A stretch of DNA of 64,000 bases, from the NCBI GenBank assembly GCA_963825565.1, contig CAWGTW010000010.1:350042-414041 (forward strand), read 5' to 3'. This DNA is from JBFGCT01 sp963825565 (GTDB lineage Bacteria; Actinomycetota; Acidimicrobiia; Acidimicrobiales; Ilumatobacteraceae). The translations under genes were made by a program, and so were the position numbers. How positions within the stretch are numbered: the stretch's first letter is position 1; the number at the start of each line of letters is the position of its first letter. Of the stretch, positions 27,394 through 36,242 are shown one piece after another. The notes below the pieces were generated by a model. That model was not told where the DNA came from. It worked only from the letters and a program-made list of their open reading frames with translations, and made no database searches.

Positions 27394-27849
27394 GTGAGCG
27401 ACTCGACCGATCCGACCCCGGCGATCACGATCATGCCGGCGACCACCGTCGACGACGAATTGGTTGCTGCGTTCGATCGCCTGATCCCTCAGCTGTCCTC
27501 GTCGTCGCCGCCGCCGACGGCGGACCAGCTCGCCGATCTGGTCGGCAACGACCACACCGTGCTCTTCCTTGCACGGCTCGACGGCGCGATCGTCGGGAGC
27601 TTGACGCTTGCCTTCTACCGCATCCCGACCGGGCTCAAGTCGTGGATCGAGGACGTGGTCGTCGACGAGTCGGCGCGCGGGCACGGCGTCGGTGAGGCGC
27701 TCAGCCGGCGCGCGCTCGACGAGGCGCGGCGGCGCGGAGCGAAGGACGTCGCGCTGACCAGCCGGCCGTCGCGCGCGGCCGCGAACCGGCTGTACCGCCG
27801 CCTCGGGTTCGAGCCCCGGGAGACCAACGTCTACCGCTACCGGCTCTGA
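27394..27849 (+). CDS. GNAT-family N-acetyltransferase
   Basis: 151 residues. The acetyl-CoA pyrophosphate loop is VVVDESARGHGVGEALSRRAL (Gly-x-Gly-x-Gly/Ala region), and the typical end motif AANRLYRRLGFEPRETNVYRY follows. The acceptor is unknown. It starts at GTG 27394, with TAGCGT at 27379-27384 (9 bases upstream). It diverges from the PAC2 gene. Confidence 0.9.
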   Translation: MSDSTDPTPAITIMPATTVDDELVAAFDRLIPQLSSSSPPPTADQLADLVGNDHTVLFLARLDGAIVGSLTLAFYRIPTGLKSWIEDVVVDESARGHGVGEALSRRALDEARRRGAKDVALTSRPSRAAANRLYRRLGFEPRETNVYRYRL

Positions 27850-27918
27850 CCACCCGTCGTGTCGTGCTCGGGTTGCGCGGAGCACAAGAGATCCGCTGAC
27901 GCTTCGGGCGGGCGGTGG

Positions 27919-28521
27919 TCAGCGGCTCGCGCGGCGCAGGTCCTCGGCGGCCTGGCGGACCTGCCAGTCGCGGTCGTCGAGCGCGCGTTCGATCGCCGCT
28001 TCGACGTCGTCGCCGTCGAAGGGGGCGAGCGCGAGCACCGCCCGGCGGCGTACGGCAGGCTTGTCCGCGGTTGCGGCGATGATCGTCGGGATCGCACGCG
28101 GCGCGCCGATCGCGCCGAGCGCGGCGACCGCGGCCTCGCGGACGAGCGCGTCGGCGGCGTGCGCAGCGCGCTCGATGAGTACATCGACGACGTCGCTGCG
28201 GTCCGACTCGTGTTCGCCGCACGCCCAGCACGCCATCTCGACGACAGCGCGGTCGGGGTCGTCGAGCGCGGCCAGGAGATCGACCGCCGGGTGCCGTGCG
28301 GCGATCTCGGCAGCGCGTCGCCGCACGCTCGGGTCGACGTCGACGAGCGCCGCGGTCAGCGTCGCGTCGTCGAGGGCACCGAGGCGTTCGAGCGAACCGA
28401 GCGCGGTGGCGCGCACGCCGGGGTCGCCGGCGGTCAACCCGGCCCGCGCGGTCGCGGCATCACCGGTGTGGCCGGCGAGCGCGATTTCCCGTCGAGTGTG
28501 CCCGCCCGGCGCTTCGCTCAC
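27919..28521 (-). CDS. HEAT-repeat protein
   Basis: 200 residues made of about six HEAT-like helical repeats. Typical units read DPGVRATALGSLERLG, DPSVRRRAAEIAARH, DALVREAAVAALGAIG, KPAVRRRAVLALAPF and DWQVRQAAEDLRRA. Such solenoids bind partner proteins or act as phycobilin-lyase-like scaffolds; no specific role is visible. GTG 28521 overlaps the stop of the upstream membrane-protein gene (GTGA), so the pair is translationally coupled. Confidence 0.85.
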   Translation of the reverse strand: MSEAPGGHTRREIALAGHTGDAATARAGLTAGDPGVRATALGSLERLGALDDATLTAALVDVDPSVRRRAAEIAARHPAVDLLAALDDPDRAVVEMACWACGEHESDRSDVVDVLIERAAHAADALVREAAVAALGAIGAPRAIPTIIAATADKPAVRRRAVLALAPFDGDDVEAAIERALDDRDWQVRQAAEDLRRASR

Positions 28522-28841
28522 TGCTTGAGCAGGTCGGTCAGCGTGATCACGATGTACGCCAGACCGAACGCGGTCACGGTCGCCACGACCGCGCCCATCA
28601 CGACGGCGATCGCGGAACTGGCGACGATCGACCACACCCGTCGGAGGAGACCGGGTCGCTTGTACAGTGGTGTTGTGGTCTCGGCGATCCCGATCGGGAC
28701 CCATGGTCGGCGAACAATCGGTGCCCTGCGGGGAATTCGCGGTGTCGCTCTGGCATTCTTGCGCCAGCCAGCGAGCACCAGCGCCACGACGGCGAGACCC
28801 GCCATCCAGCTGGCCTGAGTGGTGAGATCAGTGACCGACAC
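28518..28841 (-). CDS. Small membrane protein, unknown function
   Basis: About 107 residues with two hydrophobic segments: SWMAGLAVVALVLAGW near the start and IVASSAIAVVMGAVVATV to FGLAYIVITL at the end, joined by a basic loop (RRAPIVRRPWVP). I do not recognise a family. GTG 28841 is chosen because TACGAT (28856-28851) lies 9 bases upstream; an in-frame ATG at 28853 overlaps that hexamer. It is coupled to the HEAT-repeat gene and divergent from, and partly overlapping, the annotated start of the PDZ protease gene. Confidence 0.65.
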   Translation of the reverse strand: MSVTDLTTQASWMAGLAVVALVLAGWRKNARATPRIPRRAPIVRRPWVPIGIAETTTPLYKRPGLLRRVWSIVASSAIAVVMGAVVATVTAFGLAYIVITLTDLLKQ

Positions 28842-30039
28842 GACAACGTTCATCGTACCGACCGCCTCGGCTGTAACCGTGTGCACCCCTCCGCCCCGCA
28901 GGTGGTGGCTCTGGGTCGTCGCCGCGCTCGGCCTGCTCGTGCTCGTCGTCATCGCCGTCGCCGCGGTGCTCCCGGCGACACTGGTCGCCGAGAAGGTCAA
29001 CCAGCGTCTCGGTGTCGTGCAGCCGGCGCCCTACGCGCGCACGCCCGCCTCTGCCGAGCCGGTCAACGACCGCGTGGTGTTCGGCGACCTGCCCGACGGG
29101 GTCGAGCGGTACGAGCCGACCGGCGCGTTCTACTTCGTCACCGTGACCGCGCCGGCCCAATCGGTGCTCTCGCACTACGTCGGTCGGGACGATCCGGCGG
29201 TCGACCTGCTCACCGAGGAGGACAAGTTCGGGTTCGAGACACCCGAGCAGCGGCGGGAGTTCAACCTCCAGGCGATGCGCACCGCCGAGCAGGAGGCGCA
29301 GTACGTCGCCCTGACCACGCTCGGCTTCGACGCCGAGATCACGCCCGGCGAGGTCGTCGTCGCCGAGGTGCTGTGCAAGGTGACCGCCGACGACGGCTCG
29401 TGTGCGGAGTCGTTCCCCTCCGATGACCAGATCGATCCGGCCGACACGATCCTCGAAGCGGACGGGATGGCGCTCGGGTCGGTCGAGGACCTGTCGGCCG
29501 TGCTGGCGGAAAAGCGGCCGGGAGACACGGTCGACCTGCTGATCGAGCGGCCCGGATCGGAGCCCTTCGAGGCGACGGTCGAGCTGTCCGCCTCGCCCGA
29601 CGACGCCGAACGGACGATCGTCGGGTTCCGCCCGTTCGACACCCGGGCGATCACGCTGCCCTTCGAGGTCGACATCGACACCGGACTGATCGGGGGGCCG
29701 TCGGCCGGCCTGGCGTTCACGCTGTCGCTGATCGACGACCTGAGCCCCGGGGAGCTGACTGGTGGACAGAACATCGCCGTGACCGGGACGATCAACCTCG
29801 ACGGGACGGTGGGGCCGATCGGCGGCCTGGCGCAGAAGGTGTCGGCCGTCCACCAGCACGGCGTCGACGTGTTCCTGGTCCCGGCGTCGCAGAGCGAGTT
29901 GCAGGATGAGGAGAAGCTCGACCGGCTCCGGCGGGCCGGACGGGACGAGGTGCGGATCATCCCGGTCGCCACGCTCGACGAGGCTCTCGCCGTGCTCGAG
30001 GAGTTGGGCGGCGACCCGATCGTGCGCGTCGGAGGCTGA
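28831..30039 (+). CDS. Membrane-anchored PDZ and Lon-like (S16) protease
   Basis: About 402 residues. One membrane helix lies near the N-terminus (after PPPRRWWLW). The extracytoplasmic part has a PDZ-type domain (about 195-260, with DTILEADGMALGSVEDLSAVL) and a C-terminal Lon protease domain with the catalytic Ser in GGPSAGLAFTL and the Lys in GGLAQKV, forming the Ser-Lys dyad. This matches the YlbL/PDZ-S16 family of signal-type proteases. The start is uncertain: GTG at 28819, 28831 or 28879 are possible, and the last would avoid overlap with the divergent gene. Confidence 0.88.
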   Translation: MTDTTTFIVPTASAVTVCTPPPRRWWLWVVAALGLLVLVVIAVAAVLPATLVAEKVNQRLGVVQPAPYARTPASAEPVNDRVVFGDLPDGVERYEPTGAFYFVTVTAPAQSVLSHYVGRDDPAVDLLTEEDKFGFETPEQRREFNLQAMRTAEQEAQYVALTTLGFDAEITPGEVVVAEVLCKVTADDGSCAESFPSDDQIDPADTILEADGMALGSVEDLSAVLAEKRPGDTVDLLIERPGSEPFEATVELSASPDDAERTIVGFRPFDTRAITLPFEVDIDTGLIGGPSAGLAFTLSLIDDLSPGELTGGQNIAVTGTINLDGTVGPIGGLAQKVSAVHQHGVDVFLVPASQSELQDEEKLDRLRRAGRDEVRIIPVATLDEALAVLEELGGDPIVRVGG

Positions 30040-30102
30040 GCCGGTGAACCCGTAGGAGCAGGCGTGCTCATCGATTGCCACCATCTCGTGCCCCGAGATG
30101 CG

Positions 30103-30108
30103 TAGCGT
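30103..30108 (+). promoter_or_regulatory. -10 hexamer TAGCGT before DivIVA-like gene
   Basis: TAGCGT, 7 bases before ATG 30116; supports this start over a second ATG at 30122. Confidence 0.5.
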
Positions 30109-30115
30109 TGGCGGG

Positions 30116-32218
30116 ATGGCCATGTCGTTCTCACGCCCCGACCCCTCGTCGCCGGCGTCGGTCGCCGAGGCGGAGTTCGGCACCGGTCGACGTGGCTACG
30201 ACCAGGGGGAGGTGCGCGACTTCTTGCGGATGGTCGCCGCCGAGCTGGGCCGATTGCAGGAGCGCGAGCGGTTCCTCGAACGCGAGCTGCGCGCCGCGCA
30301 GACCAACCCCGACCTCAGCTCGGTCGCGCTCGACGACCAGGCGCTCACCCGGTTGCTCGGCGAGGAGACGGCGCGCGTGCTGCACACCGCGCGCGAGAGT
30401 GCGAGCGAGATCAAGGAGAAGGCCGAGCAGACCGCTGGTCGGCTGCTCGGCGAAGCGAGCGACGAAGCGCGCCGGTTGCGCGAGGAGGCCGAGGCCGAGG
30501 CGGCGCGGCGCAGGGCCGACGCCGCGGCCGACGCCGAGGCCGAGCTCGACATGGCCAAGCAGCAGGGTCGCGAGATGGTCAACGAGGCCCGGGCGTACCG
30601 CGAGCGCGTCCTGAGCGAGCTGGCCCGGCGCCGCGAGCTGGCGCGCGAGCAGATCGAGCAACTGATCCACGGCCGCGATCGGCTGATGCAGGCCTTCGAG
30701 CGGGCCCGGCTGGTCGCAGCGGACATCGTGTCGGAGATGCAGCCGCTCGGTGAGCCCGACGAGTACGTCAACCTCGCGCCGACGACGGGGCCGATTCCCG
30801 TCATGCTGGTCAACGCGGCCCGCCCCGCGGCAGGGGAGCCCGCAGCCGAGCTCGCCGAGGAACCGCACGCCACCGCCGGGTCCTCGATCGACGGCGGCTC
30901 GGAGGGCGACGTGACCGCTGATGGCGCGGCCCCGGATCCAGGGTCTGATGACGCCTGGTCCGCCGGTGACGACACGGCGGTCGACGACGACACCGCGGTC
31001 GACGACACTGCGGTCGACGACACTGCGGTCGACGACACTGCGGTCGACGACACTGCGGTCGACGACACTGCGGTCGACGACACTGCGGTCGACGACACTG
31101 CGGTCGAAGACGGCGATGACGGTGACGCACACGATGCAGCAACCGTCGATGCCATCGATGACGGCGCGGTGGAGACCGAGGATGCAGCGGTGGTCGCCGA
31201 TGCATCGGTCGACGGCGACGCAGTCGACGCGGTCGACGTCGCGCCGGTCGAGGCGGATGGCGACTCGCTCGACGCGGGTCAGGGCGCCGGCGGCGATGCT
31301 CCGGGCGCCGATCGGTCGTCGGATGACGTCGTGGTCGACCTCTTCGCCCGGATCCGGGCCGACGCCACGGTCCCCGAGGGGCCGGATGATTCCGCCGATC
31401 AGGCGTCCGGCGACGGCAACGACGATGACGATGACGATGACGTCGACCTCGGCGGCGAGCCCGGCTCGCCGCCGATCGTCGACGGTGACGACTCGATCTG
31501 GCGGGTCGAACCCGAGGACCCGGCGCCCGGCGCTGACGAGTACCCGCCCCCGACGCGCTTCGAGCTGCGCGACGAGGAGCTCACCCCGCTGATCGTGTCG
31601 AGCGCGAAGAAGCTCAAGCGGGTGCTCGCCGACGAGCAGAACGGGGTGCTCGACGCGCTCCGGCGGAACCATCCGGTCCGTGACCTCGATGCCGTACTGC
31701 CATCGGCGAGCGACCATGCGGCCCGATACGCCGACGCGATCGCCGACGACCTGCTGCTCGCCGCGCACGCCGGTGCGGCGTCGGTCACCGACGACCAGGT
31801 GACGACGCTGCCCAAGGCGGCGGCCAACCAGGCGCTGGCCGCGGCGGGCGCCGTGCTCGAGCAGTGGCTCGTCGCACCGCTGCGCGACCGACTCGACCGC
31901 TGTGTCTCCGAGGGCGACGGCGACAACGACGTGATCGCCAAGAAGGTGCGCGCCTCCTACCGGGAGTGGAAGACCAGGCACATCGACGAGCAACTCGACG
32001 ACGTCCTGCTCGCCGCCCACGGGCGCGGGGCGTTCTCGGCGATCGAATCCGGCACCCCCGTCGATTGGACGGTCGACGACCGCCATGACGTGTGCCCGGA
32101 CTGCGACGACAACGCGCTCGCGGGTGCAGTCGCCGCCGGATCCCCGTTTCCGACGGGTCACCTCGCCGCCCCGGCCCATCCGGGGTGCCGCTGCCTCTTG
32201 TCGCTGACCGACCGCTAA
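30116..32218 (+). CDS. DivIVA-domain protein with acidic repeat region and phage-head-protein-like C-terminus
   Basis: 700 residues in four parts. Residues 20-40 carry a DivIVA-type membrane-binding motif (FGTGRRGYDQGEVRDFLR). Residues about 40-220 are a long coiled coil. Residues about 240-470 are acidic and of low complexity, including nine near-identical DDTAV units. Residues about 480-700 form a folded domain ending in Cys660-x-x-Cys663 and His688-x-x-Cys691-Arg-Cys693, spaced as in the C-terminus of SPP1 gp7/Mu F-type phage head proteins. DivIVA proteins mark cell poles and septa. The combination is not one I know. The role of the C-terminal domain is open; a metal site is likely. Confidence 0.8.
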   Translation: MAMSFSRPDPSSPASVAEAEFGTGRRGYDQGEVRDFLRMVAAELGRLQERERFLERELRAAQTNPDLSSVALDDQALTRLLGEETARVLHTARESASEIKEKAEQTAGRLLGEASDEARRLREEAEAEAARRRADAAADAEAELDMAKQQGREMVNEARAYRERVLSELARRRELAREQIEQLIHGRDRLMQAFERARLVAADIVSEMQPLGEPDEYVNLAPTTGPIPVMLVNAARPAAGEPAAELAEEPHATAGSSIDGGSEGDVTADGAAPDPGSDDAWSAGDDTAVDDDTAVDDTAVDDTAVDDTAVDDTAVDDTAVDDTAVDDTAVEDGDDGDAHDAATVDAIDDGAVETEDAAVVADASVDGDAVDAVDVAPVEADGDSLDAGQGAGGDAPGADRSSDDVVVDLFARIRADATVPEGPDDSADQASGDGNDDDDDDDVDLGGEPGSPPIVDGDDSIWRVEPEDPAPGADEYPPPTRFELRDEELTPLIVSSAKKLKRVLADEQNGVLDALRRNHPVRDLDAVLPSASDHAARYADAIADDLLLAAHAGAASVTDDQVTTLPKAAANQALAAAGAVLEQWLVAPLRDRLDRCVSEGDGDNDVIAKKVRASYREWKTRHIDEQLDDVLLAAHGRGAFSAIESGTPVDWTVDDRHDVCPDCDDNALAGAVAAGSPFPTGHLAAPAHPGCRCLLSLTDR
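30968..31105 (+). repeat. 15-bp tandem repeat inside the DivIVA-like gene
   Basis: Seven exact copies of GACGACACTGCGGTC run from 31001 to 31105, preceded by two variant copies from 30968. Each copy encodes Asp-Asp-Thr-Ala-Val, so copy number can change without breaking the frame. Confidence 0.9.
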
Positions 32219-32221
32219 CGT
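32216..32221 (+). promoter_or_regulatory. -10 hexamer TAACGT before UPF0182 gene
   Basis: TAACGT, 8 bases before ATG 32230; it overlaps the stop codon of the DivIVA-like gene. Confidence 0.45.
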
Positions 32222-32229
32222 CGGCGCCG

Positions 32230-35142
32230 ATGCGGCGTGCAATGGATCTCCCGATCGACGGTCGGCGCCGGCGGGTGAGCGGGCGTGGGCTGCTCATCGT
32301 GCTCGGCGGGCTGTTCCTGTTCGTCCTGATCTTCGGCCGTGCGATCGCCCGCTTCTACGTCGACTTCCTGTGGCACCGCTCGCTCGGTCGCAGCGACGTC
32401 TTCTGGGGCGTGATCGGCGCCAAGCTGACGCTGTTCGTCGCCTTCTTCCTGATCTTCATGGTCGTCGCCGCGGTGAACCTGTTCGTCGCCGACCGCACCG
32501 CCCCGTCGTCGTTCCCGGCCAACGTGCATCCGTACGTGGAGCGCTTCCACGAGCTGTTCGGTCGGCGCCTCAAGCTGGTCCGCTACGCGGTGGCCGTGCT
32601 GTTCGCCCTGCTGCTCGCGCTGCCGGCGGTCGCCCGCTGGCAGGAGTGGCTGCTGTTCCGCAACGCCAAGGAGTTCGGTGTCGCCGACGAGCAGTTCGGT
32701 GCCGATGTCGGGTTCTACGTCTTCCAGCTCCCGTTCCTGACGTTCCTGCTCGATTGGCTGTTCATCGCCGTGATCATCGTGCTGCTGCTGACCGTCGCCG
32801 CGCACATCCTCAACGGCGGTGTCGTGTTCGTGTCGCCGGTACCGGTGATCCGCCAATCGACCAAGGCCCACATCGCGGTGTTGCTGGCGATCCTCGCCGT
32901 GCTCAAGGCGGGCGACTACTGGCTTGATCGGTACGAGCTGACCAACAGCCAGCGCGGGATCGTGCAGGGCGCGACGTACTCGGTCGTCAAGGCCCAGCTG
33001 CCGGCGATCATGCTGCTCATCCTGATCGCGCTCCTGACCGCCGGCCTGTACCTGTCCGTGGTCAAGACCGGGTCTTTCCGGCTCCCGCTCGTCGCCTCGG
33101 CGCTCTGGCTCGTCGTGTCGATCGTCGGCGGCGTGATCTATCCGGCGGTCGTGCAGTCGCTCGTCGTCAACCCGAACCAGCAGACCCGCGAGGCGGCGTA
33201 CATCAAACGCAACGTCGAGGCCACACGCCAGGCGCTGGGGCTGACCAATGTCGAGGTGCGCGAGGTCGAGTTCGGCACGCTCACCGCGTCGGAGGTCGAG
33301 GCCGATCTGCAACCGCTGCAGAACGTGCGCCTGCTCAACCCCACCGAGATGAAGACCCGGTTCCTCGTCGACCGAGGGGAGGTCGCCGGGCTGACGATCG
33401 ACGACCTCGACGTCGACCGTTACGAGCTCGACGGCAAGGTCCAGCAGGTGCTCGTCGCTGCGCGCGAGCTCCAGCTCAGCGGCGTGACCAACCGGAGCTG
33501 GCAGGGACTGCACCTCATCAACACGAGGGGCTGCGGGCTCGTGCTCGCACCGACCGGTCAGGTGTTGGCCAACGAGCGGCCCGACTACCGCACGGTCGAG
33601 CTCGATCGTCCCGAGCTGTACTTCAGCCCGACCCTGACCGGCTACGCGATCGCCAACACCGAGTCGACCGAGCGGGAGTGCGACGAGGTCCACGTCTACG
33701 AGGGCACGAGCGGCGTCCGGATGAACAGCTTCGCCCGCCGCGCTGCGTTCGCCCTGGCCTTCCTCGATTACAACGTGCTCGGCTCCGGCGCGATCAACGA
33801 CGATTCCCAGATGCTCTGGGTGCGCGGCGTCAACGATCGGCTCGGCAAACTGGCGCCGTTCCTGTCCTACGACGCCGACCCGTACCCGGTGGCGATCGAC
33901 GGCAAGGTGCTGTGGGTGGTCGACGCCTATACGACCACCGGGCGGTACCCGTACGGCCAGCGCATCGGCGAGATCCAGCGGACCCGTCCCTCCGGGCTCG
34001 GCGACAACGACAACTACGTGCGCAACAGCGTCAAGGCGGTCGTCGACGCGTACACCGGCGAAGTGACCCTCTATGTCGTCGACGCCGAGGACCCGATCCT
34101 GCGGGCCTGGCGCAGCGCGTTCCCGAAGCTGTTCACCGATGTCGAGGAGATGCCCGACGGGCTGCGCGAGCACCTGCGGTACCCGGAGGACCTCTTCCGC
34201 GTGCAGACCGACGTGTACTCCAAGTACCGCATCGACCCCGCCTTGTTCTTCCAGCGTGACGGAAACGCCTGGTCGGTGGCCCAGGCACCCGGCACCGAGC
34301 CGACGCAGCGCTCGGTGACGCCGGCGTCGTCGAACTCCACGTCGAACCCGACCGCGGCGGAGAACACGTTCGCCACCGAGTCCGACGCGGCCCGGTTCGT
34401 GCCGTACTACACGATGTTCGACACGAGCGAGCGCGGAGACGACAAGACCGAGGAGTTCGTGATCTTCCGGCCGTTCGTGCCGTTCTCGACCGGGGACGAA
34501 CGCACGCAGCTCCAGGCCTACATGACCGCGTCGAGCGACCCGGAGACGTACGGCAAGCTGACGACCTACATCATCGACGACAGCGTTCGCCAGCTCCCCG
34601 ACGGGCCGATCCGCGTGGCCGGCAACGCGGAGTCGCAGCAGGAGATCTCCCAGCGCATCTCGCTCGACAACCAGGGCGAGGGCGGCAGCGCGGTGCGCTT
34701 CGGCGACATGCAGCTCATCCCGGTGGCCGACGGCTTGATCTACGTCCGGCCCTACTACGTGTCGGTGCCGCAGAACTCCGGCGACGTCAACGAGGTCACC
34801 GAGTACCGCTCGGTCATCGTGTCGTACAACGACCGCTCGGTGCTCGAACCGACGATCGGCCAGGCGCTGGCCCGGCTGTTCCCCGGCTTCGAGGGCGAGG
34901 TGGGCGACCGCGTGGGCGCGCCGGCCGAACCCCTCCCCGACGATCCCCCCGTCGAGGAGCCGGCCGATTCCGGTGCGGTCGCCATCGACGGCGACGCCGG
35001 CCAGTTGCTGGCCGAGGCCGACCGTCTGTTCGTCGAGGCCGACCAGGCGTTGGAGGCCGGCGACCTCGGCGACTACCAGGCCAAGGTCGACGCCGCGCGC
35101 CTGCTGGTCAGCGAGGCGTTCGACCTGCTCACCGCTCCCTGA
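32230..35142 (+). CDS. UPF0182 family large membrane protein
   Basis: 970 residues. About seven membrane helices occupy the first 310 residues (for example LLIVLGGLFLFVLIFG and LTLFVAFFLIFMVVAAVNLF). A large extracytoplasmic domain follows with the family motif NQQTREAAYIKRNVEATRQA, YTTTGRYPYGQRIGEI, and a C-terminal helix pair (EADRLFVEADQALEAGDLGDY). The family is conserved across actinobacteria and some cyanobacteria; its function is not established. The start at 32230 is the first that gives a basic N-terminus before helix 1. Confidence 0.93.
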   Translation: MRRAMDLPIDGRRRRVSGRGLLIVLGGLFLFVLIFGRAIARFYVDFLWHRSLGRSDVFWGVIGAKLTLFVAFFLIFMVVAAVNLFVADRTAPSSFPANVHPYVERFHELFGRRLKLVRYAVAVLFALLLALPAVARWQEWLLFRNAKEFGVADEQFGADVGFYVFQLPFLTFLLDWLFIAVIIVLLLTVAAHILNGGVVFVSPVPVIRQSTKAHIAVLLAILAVLKAGDYWLDRYELTNSQRGIVQGATYSVVKAQLPAIMLLILIALLTAGLYLSVVKTGSFRLPLVASALWLVVSIVGGVIYPAVVQSLVVNPNQQTREAAYIKRNVEATRQALGLTNVEVREVEFGTLTASEVEADLQPLQNVRLLNPTEMKTRFLVDRGEVAGLTIDDLDVDRYELDGKVQQVLVAARELQLSGVTNRSWQGLHLINTRGCGLVLAPTGQVLANERPDYRTVELDRPELYFSPTLTGYAIANTESTERECDEVHVYEGTSGVRMNSFARRAAFALAFLDYNVLGSGAINDDSQMLWVRGVNDRLGKLAPFLSYDADPYPVAIDGKVLWVVDAYTTTGRYPYGQRIGEIQRTRPSGLGDNDNYVRNSVKAVVDAYTGEVTLYVVDAEDPILRAWRSAFPKLFTDVEEMPDGLREHLRYPEDLFRVQTDVYSKYRIDPALFFQRDGNAWSVAQAPGTEPTQRSVTPASSNSTSNPTAAENTFATESDAARFVPYYTMFDTSERGDDKTEEFVIFRPFVPFSTGDERTQLQAYMTASSDPETYGKLTTYIIDDSVRQLPDGPIRVAGNAESQQEISQRISLDNQGEGGSAVRFGDMQLIPVADGLIYVRPYYVSVPQNSGDVNEVTEYRSVIVSYNDRSVLEPTIGQALARLFPGFEGEVGDRVGAPAEPLPDDPPVEEPADSGAVAIDGDAGQLLAEADRLFVEADQALEAGDLGDYQAKVDAARLLVSEAFDLLTAP

Positions 35143-35171
35143 GCGAGGGCGTGTTTCGCTCCGGCCGGCGG

Positions 35172-36176
35172 TCAGTCGATGCGTGGCCGGCGGATCCGTT
35201 CGGCGAGCTCGGCAAGGTCCTCGCGGAACTTGATCTCGTAGCGTGCCTGTTCGGCCGCGAGCCGCTGCTGGCTCTCGCGCACGTCGTCGATCGCCATGTC
35301 GAACTTCTCCGCGAGGCGGAGCTCGAGCTCGTCGGTGTCGAGCTGTGCGGTGTCGAGCTGTGCGGTGTCGAGCTGTGCGGTGTCGAGGGCGATGGTGGCC
35401 GGCGGAGGCAGGGTCGGCGCCGGCCGCTCGGCGATCGTGTCGATGTCGCGGCTCAACTCGGTGAGCTGGTTGGCGAGCTCGGTCGACACGTTGGTCAGGC
35501 GGCGGTCGAGTGAGGTCATCCGTTCGGCCATCTGGCCGAGCTGCTTGCGCATCTCGTCGACGATCCCGCGGGTCTCGTCGGCCGCAGGCTCGCCGGCCGG
35601 CTCGATCGCGTCGACTCGCTCCCGGGTCGCCGCGAGCTGGGTCGTGTGGGTGGCGACCGCGACCGACAGGTCCTCGAGCCGATTGGCCATGTCGCTCAAC
35701 TGGGCGGGGTCGATCGCCTCGTCGTTGGCCAGCGCGTCGTGCGCCTGACGGCTGACGGCGACGGACAGCGCATCGAGGCGCTCGTTCACCGCGTCGAGGT
35801 CGGCCAGCCGTTGCTCGATCTCCTCCACGCGTTCATCGACGCGCGCACCGGCGTCGGCCGGCGGTGGCGGTGGCGGGGCATGTGGCTGCGGGGGAGGCGG
35901 CGTCGCCGGCGGTGCGTCGAGCCGTTCGGTGAGCTCGTGCACCTGCGAGCTCAGCGCGTCGACATCGTCCGCCTGTGTCGTGAGCCGCTGGCTGATCGCC
36001 TCGATCGAGCCGACCTTCGCGTCGAGCTGGGACCGTGAGACGGTCTCGGCGACACGCTCCTCGAGCCTCGCCTTCGCCGCGTCCGCTTCGTCGAGCCGCC
36101 GGCGGAGGAGGTCGAGTTCCGCCTTGAGCTCCTCGATCCGCTCCGCGTCGTTGTTGTTCTTTCGGAAAAAGCCCAT
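35172..36176 (-). CDS. Coiled-coil protein of unknown function
   Basis: 334 residues. It begins with MGFFRKNNNDAER and is almost entirely coiled coil, broken by a proline-rich patch at about 88-108. An in-frame 15-base repeat encodes three LDTAQ units at about residue 265-279. There is no signal peptide or membrane helix. The ribosome binding site GGGGAGGA stands before ATG 36176. It could be a cytoskeletal or scaffold protein; I do not recognise a family. It is convergent with the UPF0182 gene and divergent from the TrpB2-like gene. Confidence 0.75.
   Translation of the reverse strand: MGFFRKNNNDAERIEELKAELDLLRRRLDEADAAKARLEERVAETVSRSQLDAKVGSIEAISQRLTTQADDVDALSSQVHELTERLDAPPATPPPPQPHAPPPPPPADAGARVDERVEEIEQRLADLDAVNERLDALSVAVSRQAHDALANDEAIDPAQLSDMANRLEDLSVAVATHTTQLAATRERVDAIEPAGEPAADETRGIVDEMRKQLGQMAERMTSLDRRLTNVSTELANQLTELSRDIDTIAERPAPTLPPPATIALDTAQLDTAQLDTAQLDTDELELRLAEKFDMAIDDVRESQQRLAAEQARYEIKFREDLAELAERIRRPRID
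35337..35381. repeat. 15-bp tandem repeat, three copies
   Basis: GTCGAGCTGTGCGGT occurs three times in a row, with a variant copy before it. It lies in the coiled-coil gene and encodes Leu-Asp-Thr-Ala-Gln on the minus strand. Confidence 0.85.
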
Positions 36177-36228
36177 CGATCCTCCCCGTCGGCGCAGTCC
36201 GCCTCCACCCCGATGAACGGTACATGAC

Positions 36229-36234
36229 TACGGT
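36229..36234 (+). promoter_or_regulatory. -10 hexamer TACGGT before TrpB2-like gene
   Basis: TACGGT, 8 bases before ATG 36243. Confidence 0.45.
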
Positions 36235-36242
36235 TGCGGCCC

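Noticed and set aside
27846..27922. Long-range hairpin CTGACCACC / GGTGGTCAG between convergent genes
   Set aside because: The loop is nearly 60 bases and part of it lies in coding sequence; likely chance.
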